This document shows, in pieces, positions 31,627-40,357 of a DNA stretch of 64,000 nt. Source of the stretch: Flavobacteriales bacterium (GTDB lineage: Bacteria; Bacteroidota; Bacteroidia; Flavobacteriales_F; PHOS-HE28); contig CP129489.1 of assembly GCA_030584065.1 (NCBI GenBank), positions 2,585,497-2,649,496 of the forward strand, read 5' to 3'. Position 1 is the stretch's first letter; each line of letters begins with the position of its first letter. The notes under the pieces are model-generated. The model ran no database searches. It saw only the letters and a program-made list of their open reading frames with translations, and was not told where the DNA came from. The translations under genes were made by a program, and so were the position numbers.

Positions 31627-34097
31627 CCGCCATCGGCCACAGGCTATCGCAGCTGGCCGAAGCCGCCGGCGCCCACTGGGCTCAGCGCTGCAGCGACCCG
31701 CAGATCGCGCACCTCAGCATCGATTCGCGCAAGCCCTTCTCCGCCGCTGATACGCTCTTCATCGCCCTGCGGGGCGAGCGGCACGATGGACATCGGTTCC
31801 TGCGCGAGCTGTACGCCCGCGGCATCCGCAACTTCCTGGTGAGCGAGCCGCGCCATGCCGAAGGGCTGGAGGAAGCCAATGTGCTCGTGGCGGCAGACAC
31901 CCTGGACGCGCTGCAGCGCATGGCCGCCTGGCACCGCGGGCTGCACACCGCGCCCATCATCGGCATCACAGGCAGCAATGGCAAGACGGTGGTGAAGGAA
32001 TGGCTCTTCCAGCTGCTGCGCGACCGCGAGCACATCGTGCGCAGCCCGGGCAGCTGGAACTCGCAGGTAGGCGTGCCGCTGAGCGTATGGTCGCTCAGGC
32101 CCGAGCACACGCTGGGGATCTTCGAGGCGGGCATCAGCCGGCCGGGGGAGATGAACCGCCTGCGGTCGATGATCCACCCCACCATCGGCATCTTCACCAA
32201 CATCGGCCCGGCCCACGGCGAGGGCTTCACGGATGACCGGGCCAAGGCACTGGAGAAAGCGCAGCTGTTCGGCCAGGCGAAGGCCGTCGTGTTCTGCGCC
32301 GACCACCCGGCCGTGGCGGAGGCCCTTCATGCCAGCGGTGCCGGACGGGGCGCGGCCCTGAGGGGCTGGTCGCGCGAGCGCAACGGTTGGCTGCACGTGG
32401 TGCGCGAGGAGGCGCTTCCCCATGGGATGCGCCTTCGGGTGGCCGGCGAGCGTTTCGACTTCGCCTTCGACATCCCCTTCAGTGACCATGCCTCAGCGGA
32501 GAACGCCCTGCATTGCGTGACGCTGCTGCTGCACCTGGGCTGCGAACCGGCGTGGATCCAGGAACGCACCCCGCACCTGCCAGCCGTGAGCATGCGCATG
32601 GAAGCGGTGGAAGGCGTGCACGGAATGACGCTCCTGAATGACGCCTACAGCAACGACACGGCCTCGCTGGCCATTGCACTGGAGCACCTGGATGCCCTGG
32701 CCGCTGGCCGCCGGAAAGCCGTGGTCCTCTCCGACCTGGTGGGCGGGGCGGGCGAGGCGGAAGCCAAGTATGCGAAGGTGGAGGAGCTGCTTCAGCGTGC
32801 GCAGGTCGCCACGGTGCTCACCGTGGGCCCCGAGCTCAGCCGGCGCAGCTTCGGCTTCGCATCGCGGGTGGAGCACTATGCCGATGCGCAGGAGCTGGCG
32901 GAATCCGTGTCCCCCGCCACGCTCGAGCAGCACGCCGTGCTCATCAAGGGCGCCCGGGCGTACGGCTTGGAGCGCATCGCGCAGCGCTGGCAGAGACAGG
33001 TCCATGGCACGGTGCTCGAGATCGACCTGGAGGCCATCCGGCACAACCTGAACCATTACCGGGCGCTCCTTGCCCCCGGCACCCGCGTGATGGCCATGGT
33101 GAAGGCCTTCGGCTATGGCGGCGGCGCCTTGGAACTGGCCCGGCTCTTCGCGCACGAACAGGTCGACTATCTCGGCGTAGCCTATGCCGACGAGGGCATC
33201 GAGCTGCGGCAGAACGGGATCGCCACGCCCATCCTGGTGATGAATCCCGAGTCTGTGCCCATGGACGTGCTGCACCGCTTCCGCTTGGAGGCCGAGGTGT
33301 ACGATGAACGGTCCTTGGCAGAGGCCATGCGGTTCGCCAGGCTGCATCCCGACGCGCCCCCGATACACCTGAAGCTCGACACGGGCATGCGCCGGCTCGG
33401 ATTCACGGAGGAGGAGCTGCCCAGGCTGCTGGAATCACTGAAGGGGCAGCGGCGCGTGCGCATCGCCTCCATCCTATCGCACCTGGCCGCCAGCGAAGAT
33501 CCGCAGCACGATGAATTCACACGGGAGCAGATCGCCGCGTTCACCCGCATGGCCGAGGCGCTCATCGCGATGCTCGGGTACCGACCCTTGCTCCACATCG
33601 CGAATTCCGGGGGCGCCACGCGCTGGAAAGAGGCGCACTTCGACCTGGTGCGCCTCGGCATCGGCCTGCATGGCATCGGTGTGGATGCCCAGGAGACCGG
33701 GCAGCTGCAGCACGCGTCCACCCTGCGCACCGTCCTTGCCCAGCTCAAGCGCGCTCCCCATGGCACCACCATCGGCTATGGCCGTCGGGGCATCGTGCAG
33801 GGCGACCGCATCATCGCCACCGTGCCGCTCGGCTATGCGGACGGGCTCTCCCGCAGGCTGGGCAACGGTGCAGGCCGCCTCTGGGTCCACGGCAGGCCAG
33901 CGCCCATCATCGGCAGCGTGTGCATGGACATGTGCATGATCGATGTCACCGGCATCCCTTGCTCGGTCGGGGATGCCGCCGTGCTCTTCGACCCCGCGCA
34001 CCCCATCACCGAGCTTGCGCGGGACCTGGGCACCATCCCTTATGAAGTGCTCACGAGCATCCCGCAGCGGGTGAAGCGGGTGCATGTGCGGGGGTGA
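31623..34097 (+). CDS. Bifunctional UDP-MurNAc-tripeptide:D-Ala-D-Ala ligase / alanine racemase
   Basis: An 824-residue fusion of two peptidoglycan precursor enzymes. Residues 1-455 are MurF, adding D-Ala-D-Ala to UDP-MurNAc-tripeptide: [19 protein letters not shown] (P-loop), [26 protein letters not shown] and [13 protein letters not shown]. Residues about 460-824 are a fold type III PLP alanine racemase: [31 protein letters not shown] with the PLP Lys, [23 protein letters not shown] and the catalytic Tyr region IGYGRRG followed by [10 protein letters not shown]. The fusion gives one polypeptide that makes D-Ala and uses the dipeptide, and is characteristic of Bacteroidota. Start is fixed by the ATGA overlap with tdk. 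Confidence 0.95.
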   Translation: MTAIGHRLSQLAEAAGAHWAQRCSDPQIAHLSIDSRKPFSAADTLFIALRGERHDGHRFLRELYARGIRNFLVSEPRHAEGLEEANVLVAADTLDALQRMAAWHRGLHTAPIIGITGSNGKTVVKEWLFQLLRDREHIVRSPGSWNSQVGVPLSVWSLRPEHTLGIFEAGISRPGEMNRLRSMIHPTIGIFTNIGPAHGEGFTDDRAKALEKAQLFGQAKAVVFCADHPAVAEALHASGAGRGAALRGWSRERNGWLHVVREEALPHGMRLRVAGERFDFAFDIPFSDHASAENALHCVTLLLHLGCEPAWIQERTPHLPAVSMRMEAVEGVHGMTLLNDAYSNDTASLAIALEHLDALAAGRRKAVVLSDLVGGAGEAEAKYAKVEELLQRAQVATVLTVGPELSRRSFGFASRVEHYADAQELAESVSPATLEQHAVLIKGARAYGLERIAQRWQRQVHGTVLEIDLEAIRHNLNHYRALLAPGTRVMAMVKAFGYGGGALELARLFAHEQVDYLGVAYADEGIELRQNGIATPILVMNPESVPMDVLHRFRLEAEVYDERSLAEAMRFARLHPDAPPIHLKLDTGMRRLGFTEEELPRLLESLKGQRRVRIASILSHLAASEDPQHDEFTREQIAAFTRMAEALIAMLGYRPLLHIANSGGATRWKEAHFDLVRLGIGLHGIGVDAQETGQLQHASTLRTVLAQLKRAPHGTTIGYGRRGIVQGDRIIATVPLGYADGLSRRLGNGAGRLWVHGRPAPIIGSVCMDMCMIDVTGIPCSVGDAAVLFDPAHPITELARDLGTIPYEVLTSIPQRVKRVHVRG

Positions 34098-34176
34098 TCC
34101 ATCGGCCTTCCAAGGCCCTGCGTCATCCTTGTGCAAGGGTCCGTCCCTCAACCGATTCCATGAACCGCTGGTCCCC

Positions 34177-34184
34177 TAAATTTG
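34177..34184 (+). promoter_or_regulatory. -7 box of the subtilase gene
   Basis: TAAATTTG, an exact TAnnTTTG match, 22 bases before the ATG at 34207. It supports separate transcription from murF-alr. Confidence 0.5.
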
Positions 34185-34206
34185 TGATGAACCTGCCCTT
34201 GGAACC

Positions 34207-36981
34207 ATGAAGAAGACCCTGACCCTGTGCGCGATCGCCCTGCTCTCCTGGAGCTCGGCCAGCGCGCAGCTGAACGAGACCGAATACGTGCCCGGCGACA
34301 TCCTGGTGATGCTGAAGCCCGGCATGGAGGCACGGCGCATCGCGGAGGACCTGGCCACGCTGGATGGCAGCCCTACGGGCTTGATCGTGATGGAGGAGGT
34401 GAGCGCACCCATGCGCGCCTGGCTGCTGCGATTCGATCCCGAGCGGCAATCGCAATGGAGCATGCTCCGCGCCGTCCGCAGCCACGGTGCCGTGCAGCTG
34501 GCGCAGAACAATCACATCGTGAAGGAGCGCGCGGTGCCAGACGACCCTCAGTACAGTCAGGTATGGCACCACCAGAACATCGACAGCGAGGCCGCTTGGG
34601 ACATCAGCACCGGGGGCATCACGGCCACTGGCGACACCATCGTGGTGGCAATCATCGAGAACGCCGACCTCACGCACCCTGACCTCACGGCCAACGCTTG
34701 GATCAACTACGACGAGATCCCGGGCAACGGCATCGACGACGATGGCAATGGATACATCGACGACCGCCGGGGCTGGAACACCCCGAGCAACAACGACAAC
34801 GTGTACAGCGGCAGCCACGGCACCCAATGCGCAGGGATGGCCGGTGCCACGGGCAACAACGGCGCAGGTGTCGTAGGCGCCAACTGGAGTGTGAAGCTGA
34901 TGCCGGTGAACTATGGCGGCACCAACGAGGCGGCGGTAGTGGCGGCCTACACCTATCCGCTCCGCATGCGGCGGCTCTACAACAGCAGCAACGGCGTGCG
35001 CGGCGCCTTCGTCGTGGCGACGAGCGCCAGCTGGGGCATCGATGGTGGCCAGCCGGCCAATTCGCCGCTCTGGTGCGCCATGTTCGACACGCTCGGCACC
35101 GCGGGCATCCTGAACTGCGGAGCCACGGCGAACAACGCGGTGAACGTGGACGTGGTGGGCGACCTGCCCACGGCCTGCGGCAGCGACTACATGATCAGCG
35201 TCACCGCCACCAACAACAACGATCAGCGGACCTTCTCCGCGTGGGGGGCCACCACCATCGACGTGGGGGCACCCGGAGAAAGCGTACGCACCACGAGCAT
35301 CGGCGGAGGCTACGGCAATACCAGCGGAACCAGCTTCGCCACGCCCCTCACCGCAGGCGTGATCGGCCTGCTCTACAGCGCGCCCTGTGCAAGCCTGATG
35401 GCGCTTGTGCAGGCCGACCCTCAGGAAGGGGCCCTTTACGTGCGCCAGAAGCTCTTCGAGGGCGTTGAGCAGGCCGGCAACCTGCCAGGGAATACCGTCA
35501 CAGGCGGCCGCATCAGCTCCGGCAACAGCATGCAGCTGATCATGGCCGGTTGCGGCACCTGCCCGGCACCCTATGGCGGGCTGGCGGCGCGGAACGGCAC
35601 GTCAGCCACCTACAGCTGGAATTCCACCGGCGAGGGCCCTTTCAATGTGCGGTACCGCCTGCTGGGCACTGAGGAGTGGACAGAGCTGGCCGAGGTCGCC
35701 GAGCCCGAGGTGGTCGTGGACGGGCTGGACCCCTGCTTGGGCTATGAGTTCCAAGTGGAGGTGCTCTGCGACGAGGAAAGCAGCGGCTACTCACCCAGCA
35801 CCATCCTTGCCGCACCGAGCGAGGGCGCACCGGTCATCACCGCCAGCGCGTATCCAGTGGTCTGCGCCGGCACCCCGCTTACGCTCACCTCCAGCACGGC
35901 CAGCGGCATCACATGGAGCACCGGTGCTCAGACCGCCAGCATCGCTCCGGTGGAGTCCGGCAGCTATACCGTCACGCTCGCCGGCCAATGCGGAACCTAT
36001 GCTTCGGATCCGTTCGAGGTGACCGTGATCCCGGTGCCCGAGGCCCCAACGGCAGCGAATGTGCAGTTGCCCGGCCCTGGAACCGCGACACTGAGCGCCA
36101 GCGGGAGCGGCATCACTTGGTACGACGCCCCCGCGGGCGGCACGGCCGTCGGCAGCGGCAATGACTGGAACACACCCTTCCTCAGCGCCACCACCAGTTT
36201 CTGGTGCACGAGCAGCGCGGACAATGGCGCCGTCTCCTCCTACGGCGCGAAGACGGCGAACTCCACGAGCGGGCAGCATCACACCAACGCGAACAACTAC
36301 CAGGTCTTCACGGCCAATCAGACCTTCATGATCCGCTCGGTGAAGGTCTATGCGAATGCAGCCGGCACCCGGCCCATTGCCCTGGTGGATGGTTCCGGCA
36401 ACACCCTCGTGCAAGGCAATTTCAGCATACCCGCGGGTGAAAGCCGGGTTCAGCTCGACTTCACGGTTCCGGGGCCGGGCACCTATGGCTTACGCGTGGC
36501 CAGCGGCAACCCTGGGCTTTGGAGGGATGGCCTGGGCAGCGCCCAATCCTATCCTTACCCCTTGGGCGGATTCGGCAGCATCACCACCAGCACGGCCACG
36601 GGCGGCAACGGACTCTCGTACTATTACTTCTTCTACGATTGGGAAGTGAGCCTGCCTGCGGTGCGCTGCGAGAGCGAGCGCACCCAGGTAACCGTGGAGA
36701 TGCCGCAATCAGTGGACGACCAGGAGCGGCCCTCCGTCCGGATTTTCCCGCACCCAGCGGACCGCGATCTCTTCATCGATGCGGAGGGGGCGTGGGCCCA
36801 AGGCCGGCTGCTGATGACGGTGCATGACGCCACCGGCCGACAGGTGGCCCAAAAAGCCATGGAGAACGGCCGTGCGACGCTCACCACGGCATTCCTGGCC
36901 AACGGGATGTACGCCTACCGCATCGAGCGGGATGGCGAAACGGTGCACCAGGGCCGGTTCGTGGTGGAGCATCTCTGGTAG
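34207..36981 (+). CDS. Secreted S8-family (subtilisin-like) peptidase with T9SS sorting domain
   Basis: A 924-residue exported protein. After a 20-residue signal peptide comes a prodomain-like segment, then a subtilase domain (about 110-410). His204 lies in GSHGTQCAGMAG and the nucleophile Ser376 in SGTSFATPLTAGV; an ATANN oxyanion region is present. The catalytic-Asp block reads VVAIIENADLTHPDL, with Glu151 where the Asp normally stands and one residue fewer before HPDL. Downstream are a fibronectin III-like domain (about 455-535), Ig-like domains, a roughly 190-residue module shared with the FG-GAP/ASPIC protein (ending YYFFYDWEV), and a type A sorting domain (VRIFPHPADRDLFID to GMYAYRIERDG). 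Probably a cell-surface or released peptidase, if the altered Asp site is functional. Confidence 0.88.
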   Translation: MKKTLTLCAIALLSWSSASAQLNETEYVPGDILVMLKPGMEARRIAEDLATLDGSPTGLIVMEEVSAPMRAWLLRFDPERQSQWSMLRAVRSHGAVQLAQNNHIVKERAVPDDPQYSQVWHHQNIDSEAAWDISTGGITATGDTIVVAIIENADLTHPDLTANAWINYDEIPGNGIDDDGNGYIDDRRGWNTPSNNDNVYSGSHGTQCAGMAGATGNNGAGVVGANWSVKLMPVNYGGTNEAAVVAAYTYPLRMRRLYNSSNGVRGAFVVATSASWGIDGGQPANSPLWCAMFDTLGTAGILNCGATANNAVNVDVVGDLPTACGSDYMISVTATNNNDQRTFSAWGATTIDVGAPGESVRTTSIGGGYGNTSGTSFATPLTAGVIGLLYSAPCASLMALVQADPQEGALYVRQKLFEGVEQAGNLPGNTVTGGRISSGNSMQLIMAGCGTCPAPYGGLAARNGTSATYSWNSTGEGPFNVRYRLLGTEEWTELAEVAEPEVVVDGLDPCLGYEFQVEVLCDEESSGYSPSTILAAPSEGAPVITASAYPVVCAGTPLTLTSSTASGITWSTGAQTASIAPVESGSYTVTLAGQCGTYASDPFEVTVIPVPEAPTAANVQLPGPGTATLSASGSGITWYDAPAGGTAVGSGNDWNTPFLSATTSFWCTSSADNGAVSSYGAKTANSTSGQHHTNANNYQVFTANQTFMIRSVKVYANAAGTRPIALVDGSGNTLVQGNFSIPAGESRVQLDFTVPGPGTYGLRVASGNPGLWRDGLGSAQSYPYPLGGFGSITTSTATGGNGLSYYYFFYDWEVSLPAVRCESERTQVTVEMPQSVDDQERPSVRIFPHPADRDLFIDAEGAWAQGRLLMTVHDATGRQVAQKAMENGRATLTTAFLANGMYAYRIERDGETVHQGRFVVEHLW

Positions 36982-37066
36982 GCCCCGGTCATCCTGGCGT
37001 ACCGCATCGGCGCGTGTGGCTATCCAATGGGCCATGCGCGCCGATGTAGCTTTCGCGGCCATCGAC

Positions 37067-37831
37067 ATGCCACGCATCTCGGTCATCATCATCACGCACA
37101 ACGAGGAGCGGAACATCGCGCGCTGCCTGGAATCCTGCCAGGGAATCGCCGATGAGACGGTGGTGGTCGACTCCGGCAGCAGCGACCGCACGCGTGAGAT
37201 CGCCGGAGCGCTCGGCGCAAGGGTGCTCGAACGTGCCTGGACCAACTACAGCGACCAGAAGAACCACGCCAACACCTTTGCTGCGCACGATTGGATCCTC
37301 TCGCTGGATGCCGACGAGGCCCTTTCCGACGGCTTGCGAGAGGAGCTTCAGCGGTTGAAGGAAGAGGGCTTCGCCGGTGCCTACCGGTTCAAGCGGCTCA
37401 CCAACTACTGCGGCCACTGGGTCAGGCATGGCGGCTGGTACCCCGATGCGAAGGTGCGCCTGTTCCCCAAGGCCGGCACGCGCTGGGAGGGCGAGCATGT
37501 GCATGAGACACTGGCCCTGCCGGACGGGTGCAGGGTCATCGACCTCGATCACGACCTGCTTCATTACTCCTATCACAGCGTGGAGGACCACCGCGATCGC
37601 ATCGAACGCTACAGCACGCTGCATGCCCGCGCCATGCACGCCCAAGGTAAGCGGACCGGTGCGATCCGCATGTGGCTGGCCCCGGTGGTCAAGTTCGTGC
37701 AGGGCTATGCGCTTCAGCTCGGTTTCCTCGATGGATGGGCCGGGTGGCGCATCGCCACGCTCAGCGCATGGGCCGTACACCTGAAGTACCGGAAGCTGAA
37801 AGAGATGCAGGATCATGGGGCGGCCGCTTGA
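37067..37831 (+). CDS. Family 2 glycosyltransferase (WaaE/KdtX-like)
   Basis: A 254-residue GT-A glycosyltransferase of GT2. The start of the fold is ISVIIITHNEERNIARCLES, followed by VVVDSGSSDRTREIA and the DXD-type motif WILSLDADEAL. The segment VRHGGWYPDAKVRLF and GEHVHETL is typical of WaaE-like enzymes that add a glucose-type sugar to LPS core. The start at 37067 (MPRISVII) matches the family N-terminus and lies just after a near -7 element (TAGCTTTCG, 37047-37055); an ATG at 37034 would add 11 residues. It overlaps the next gene by 17 bases. Confidence 0.88.
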   Translation: MPRISVIIITHNEERNIARCLESCQGIADETVVVDSGSSDRTREIAGALGARVLERAWTNYSDQKNHANTFAAHDWILSLDADEALSDGLREELQRLKEEGFAGAYRFKRLTNYCGHWVRHGGWYPDAKVRLFPKAGTRWEGEHVHETLALPDGCRVIDLDHDLLHYSYHSVEDHRDRIERYSTLHARAMHAQGKRTGAIRMWLAPVVKFVQGYALQLGFLDGWAGWRIATLSAWAVHLKYRKLKEMQDHGAAA

Positions 37832-38810
37832 TCATATCATCCTGAGCAGGACCGACAGCATCGGTGATGTGATGCTGACGCTCCCATCGGCAGGCCTGCT
37901 CAAGCAGCGCCTTCCCGGGGTGCGCATCACCTTCATCGGTCGCCGCTACACCCTGCCTGTGCTCAGTCGCTGCGTGCACATCGACGATTCGATTGCACTG
38001 GAGGACCTGCTCGACATGGGGGATGCGGGGGCCGTTTCACGGCTTGCAGCGCTTCGCGCCGCGGCCATCGTGCACGTCTTCCCGGAGCGGCGCGTGGCGG
38101 CTTGGGCCAAGCATGCCGGAATCGGACTGCGCATCGGCACCAGCCATCGCTGGTGGCACTGGCTCACCTGCAATGAGCGCATCCCCTTCAGCCGCAGGCG
38201 AAGCGACCTGCACGAAGCGCAGCTCAACGTGAAGCTGCTGGCACCGCTCGGCATCAACGCCGTGCCGCCCTTGGACGAGCTCACCCGTCTCTCGGGCTTC
38301 TCGGCGCCACGGCCGGAGGCATCCGTTGCTGCGCTCGTCCGCCCCGACCGCATCAATGTGGTGCTCCATCCGCTCTCGAAAGGCAGCGCCGTGGAATGGG
38401 GGCTGGAGCGCTATGCGGAGCTCATCAAGGCCCTCGATCCACAGCGCCACCACGCGATCATCACGGGAACGGCCGCAGAGGCTGAGCGCTACCGGTTGGG
38501 GTTGCCGCTGAACCTGGCGCACGTGGCGGATGCCGGTGGCCGGTTGGACCTGCACCAGCTGATCGCGCTCATCGGGGCCAGCCAAGCCTTGGTGGCGGCC
38601 AGCACCGGACCGCTCCATATCGCCGCTGCCTGCGGCATCACCGCCATCGGGCTCTATGCGGATGTCCGGCCCATCCATCCGGGACGCTGGGGCCCCATCG
38701 GCGCGCGCGCGCATTCACTGGTTGCGCCACCGCCTCAGGACAGCCGGGATGCCGTCGCGCTCATCCAGGCCATCACCCCGCAGCAGGTGCTGGCGCTGCT
38801 GCCACGCTGA
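37815..38810 (+). CDS. Family 9 glycosyltransferase (heptosyltransferase-like)
   Basis: A 331-residue GT-B enzyme of the ADP-heptose:LPS heptosyltransferase family. Hallmarks are the N-terminal ILSRTDSIGDVMLTLPSAGLL, VHVFPERRVAAWAKHAGIGLRIGT and, near the C-terminus, ASQALVAASTGPLHIAAACGI with the nucleotide-contacting TGPxHxA. The acceptor and donor are not determined. It forms an LPS-core pair with the preceding GT2 and overlaps by 38 bases at its 3' end with the convergent O-antigen-ligase-like gene. Confidence 0.9.
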   Translation: MGRPLDHIILSRTDSIGDVMLTLPSAGLLKQRLPGVRITFIGRRYTLPVLSRCVHIDDSIALEDLLDMGDAGAVSRLAALRAAAIVHVFPERRVAAWAKHAGIGLRIGTSHRWWHWLTCNERIPFSRRRSDLHEAQLNVKLLAPLGINAVPPLDELTRLSGFSAPRPEASVAALVRPDRINVVLHPLSKGSAVEWGLERYAELIKALDPQRHHAIITGTAAEAERYRLGLPLNLAHVADAGGRLDLHQLIALIGASQALVAASTGPLHIAAACGITAIGLYADVRPIHPGRWGPIGARAHSLVAPPPQDSRDAVALIQAITPQQVLALLPR

Positions 38811-40353
38811 GCTTCGGCGCTCCGAAGACGAACAGTGCATAGTACAAGGCGAAGAACGTCGCCCCTGCCTGGGTCTCGAGCGTGTCATCCGTGAGGCACG
38901 ACACGCCGAAGGCAATGGCCCAGCAGGCGAAGAGCGGGCTGCGCCAGGCGCCGAGCCGCCATGCCGGCCACCACCACTGGAGGAGTGCTGCCGCAAGACC
39001 GAATGCTCCGAAGGAGATCCAGAGCGTGAGGTACTGGTTGTGCGCCCGCAGCCGCCATTGCTCACCGAGCGGGGAATCCACGGAGGCATAGTGCGCGTCG
39101 AAGGCACGCTGCGTATCGCCGGTGCCGACGCCCATGAACCAATGCTCCCGCGCGATGCTCCATCCCGCACGCAGGAACTCGAGTCGCATGGCCACCGAAT
39201 GCCCGCCTGCCAGGCCCGTGCTCCGATACACCTCCAGCTCGAAGAGCACCTCCTCGATCCGCGCCCGCAGACCGCTGCCGGTCTCCCCATCCGCATTGGG
39301 CACCCCGCTCTCGATGTCCCGGATTTCTCCTTCGGTGAGGGACATGAGCGCTGCGCTGTCCTTGCGCAAGCCTTTCGAGGCCATGTAGCGCACCAAGGTC
39401 GACCACAGCGGGTGCCCGCGGTCATCGAGGTCGTCAAGCATTCGATCGCTCCGCCGCGGCCAGGTGCGCCGTAGCTCCTCCCAGGCCAGGTAGGTCCACA
39501 CGTGCGAGCCGTTCTCGGTCTGGGTGTTGGTGGTGTCGTGGTAGTAGAGCTCCCCACCGGCGGTGCGCTCCATGCGCCGGGCGAGACCGGACGGAACCGG
39601 GTGGTGATGCGTCTGTACCGCCCAAACCGTCACGAATCCTGCGCCAATGGGAATGAGGATGAGTGCGGCCCGCATCCGCCTGCGATGACCGGCGGCGAGG
39701 GAGGCACTCCTCCTCCAAAGGGCCGCCCAGGCCATGAGCGCCAGGATGGCGGCACCCTGGATGCTGCCCAGCCGCAGCAGCATCAGCAGCGCAGCGATGC
39801 AGCCGGCCGCATGCGCGGCCCGCTGAAGCCACGGTCCGTCCGAATAATGGATAAGCACCGCAATCGCCAAGCACAACAGGAGAGCCAGCCGGATATGGCT
39901 GATGAACATGGAGACGGACCGGTAGTCGTGCGGTCCTGCCCCGCTGAACGCCACGCCGACAAGTCCCGATGCGATGGCGCTCCAGGCACCGAGCAGGAGG
40001 ACGGTCCGCAGCTCCTTCGGCTGCAGCCGTTCCGAACCCGCCAGAACGACCCCGAACACGAGCACGGGCAACAGGATCCTGCAAAGGTCGATTCCCCAGC
40101 CGAGGTCCTCTGTCCAGAGCAGGCCGAGGACATGCAGGCCCAAGTAGGAGATGAACACCGTTGCCGGGGCGGAAAGCGCCGAGCGCCATCGCGCGCGCGC
40201 CTCGCCCAGCAGCAGCCCTGCTGAGATCCAGTTGGCCGCCAGGATCATCTGCGAGATGCTTAGGAAGGCGGTGCTCCAAGGGAGGAACACGGCGCACAGC
40301 GCGAGCGACGCGACATGGATACCGCGATGGGGCACGCGCACCGAGGCGGGCAT
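38773..40353 (-). CDS. O-antigen ligase/polymerase-like membrane protein
   Basis: A 526-residue polytopic inner-membrane protein with about 10-12 hydrophobic helices. A large extracytoplasmic loop (about 255-405) comes before the signature region YLTLWISFGAFGLAAAL, which follows RLRAHNQ; HN-x-YL within this context is the mark of the O-antigen ligase family (PF04932). WaaL-type ligases join O-chains to lipid A core, and related proteins polymerise glycans. Its location beside two LPS-type glycosyltransferases supports an envelope glycan role. It begins 4 bases after the ctpA stop, so it is likely the last gene of that operon. Confidence 0.8.
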   Translation of the reverse strand: MPASVRVPHRGIHVASLALCAVFLPWSTAFLSISQMILAANWISAGLLLGEARARWRSALSAPATVFISYLGLHVLGLLWTEDLGWGIDLCRILLPVLVFGVVLAGSERLQPKELRTVLLLGAWSAIASGLVGVAFSGAGPHDYRSVSMFISHIRLALLLCLAIAVLIHYSDGPWLQRAAHAAGCIAALLMLLRLGSIQGAAILALMAWAALWRRSASLAAGHRRRMRAALILIPIGAGFVTVWAVQTHHHPVPSGLARRMERTAGGELYYHDTTNTQTENGSHVWTYLAWEELRRTWPRRSDRMLDDLDDRGHPLWSTLVRYMASKGLRKDSAALMSLTEGEIRDIESGVPNADGETGSGLRARIEEVLFELEVYRSTGLAGGHSVAMRLEFLRAGWSIAREHWFMGVGTGDTQRAFDAHYASVDSPLGEQWRLRAHNQYLTLWISFGAFGLAAALLQWWWPAWRLGAWRSPLFACWAIAFGVSCLTDDTLETQAGATFFALYYALFVFGAPKLSVAAAPAPAAG

Positions 40354-40357
40354 CTCC

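Noticed and set aside
34104..34117. GGCCTT/AAGGCC hairpin after murF-alr as a terminator
   Set aside because: Loop of two bases is too small and no T-run follows.
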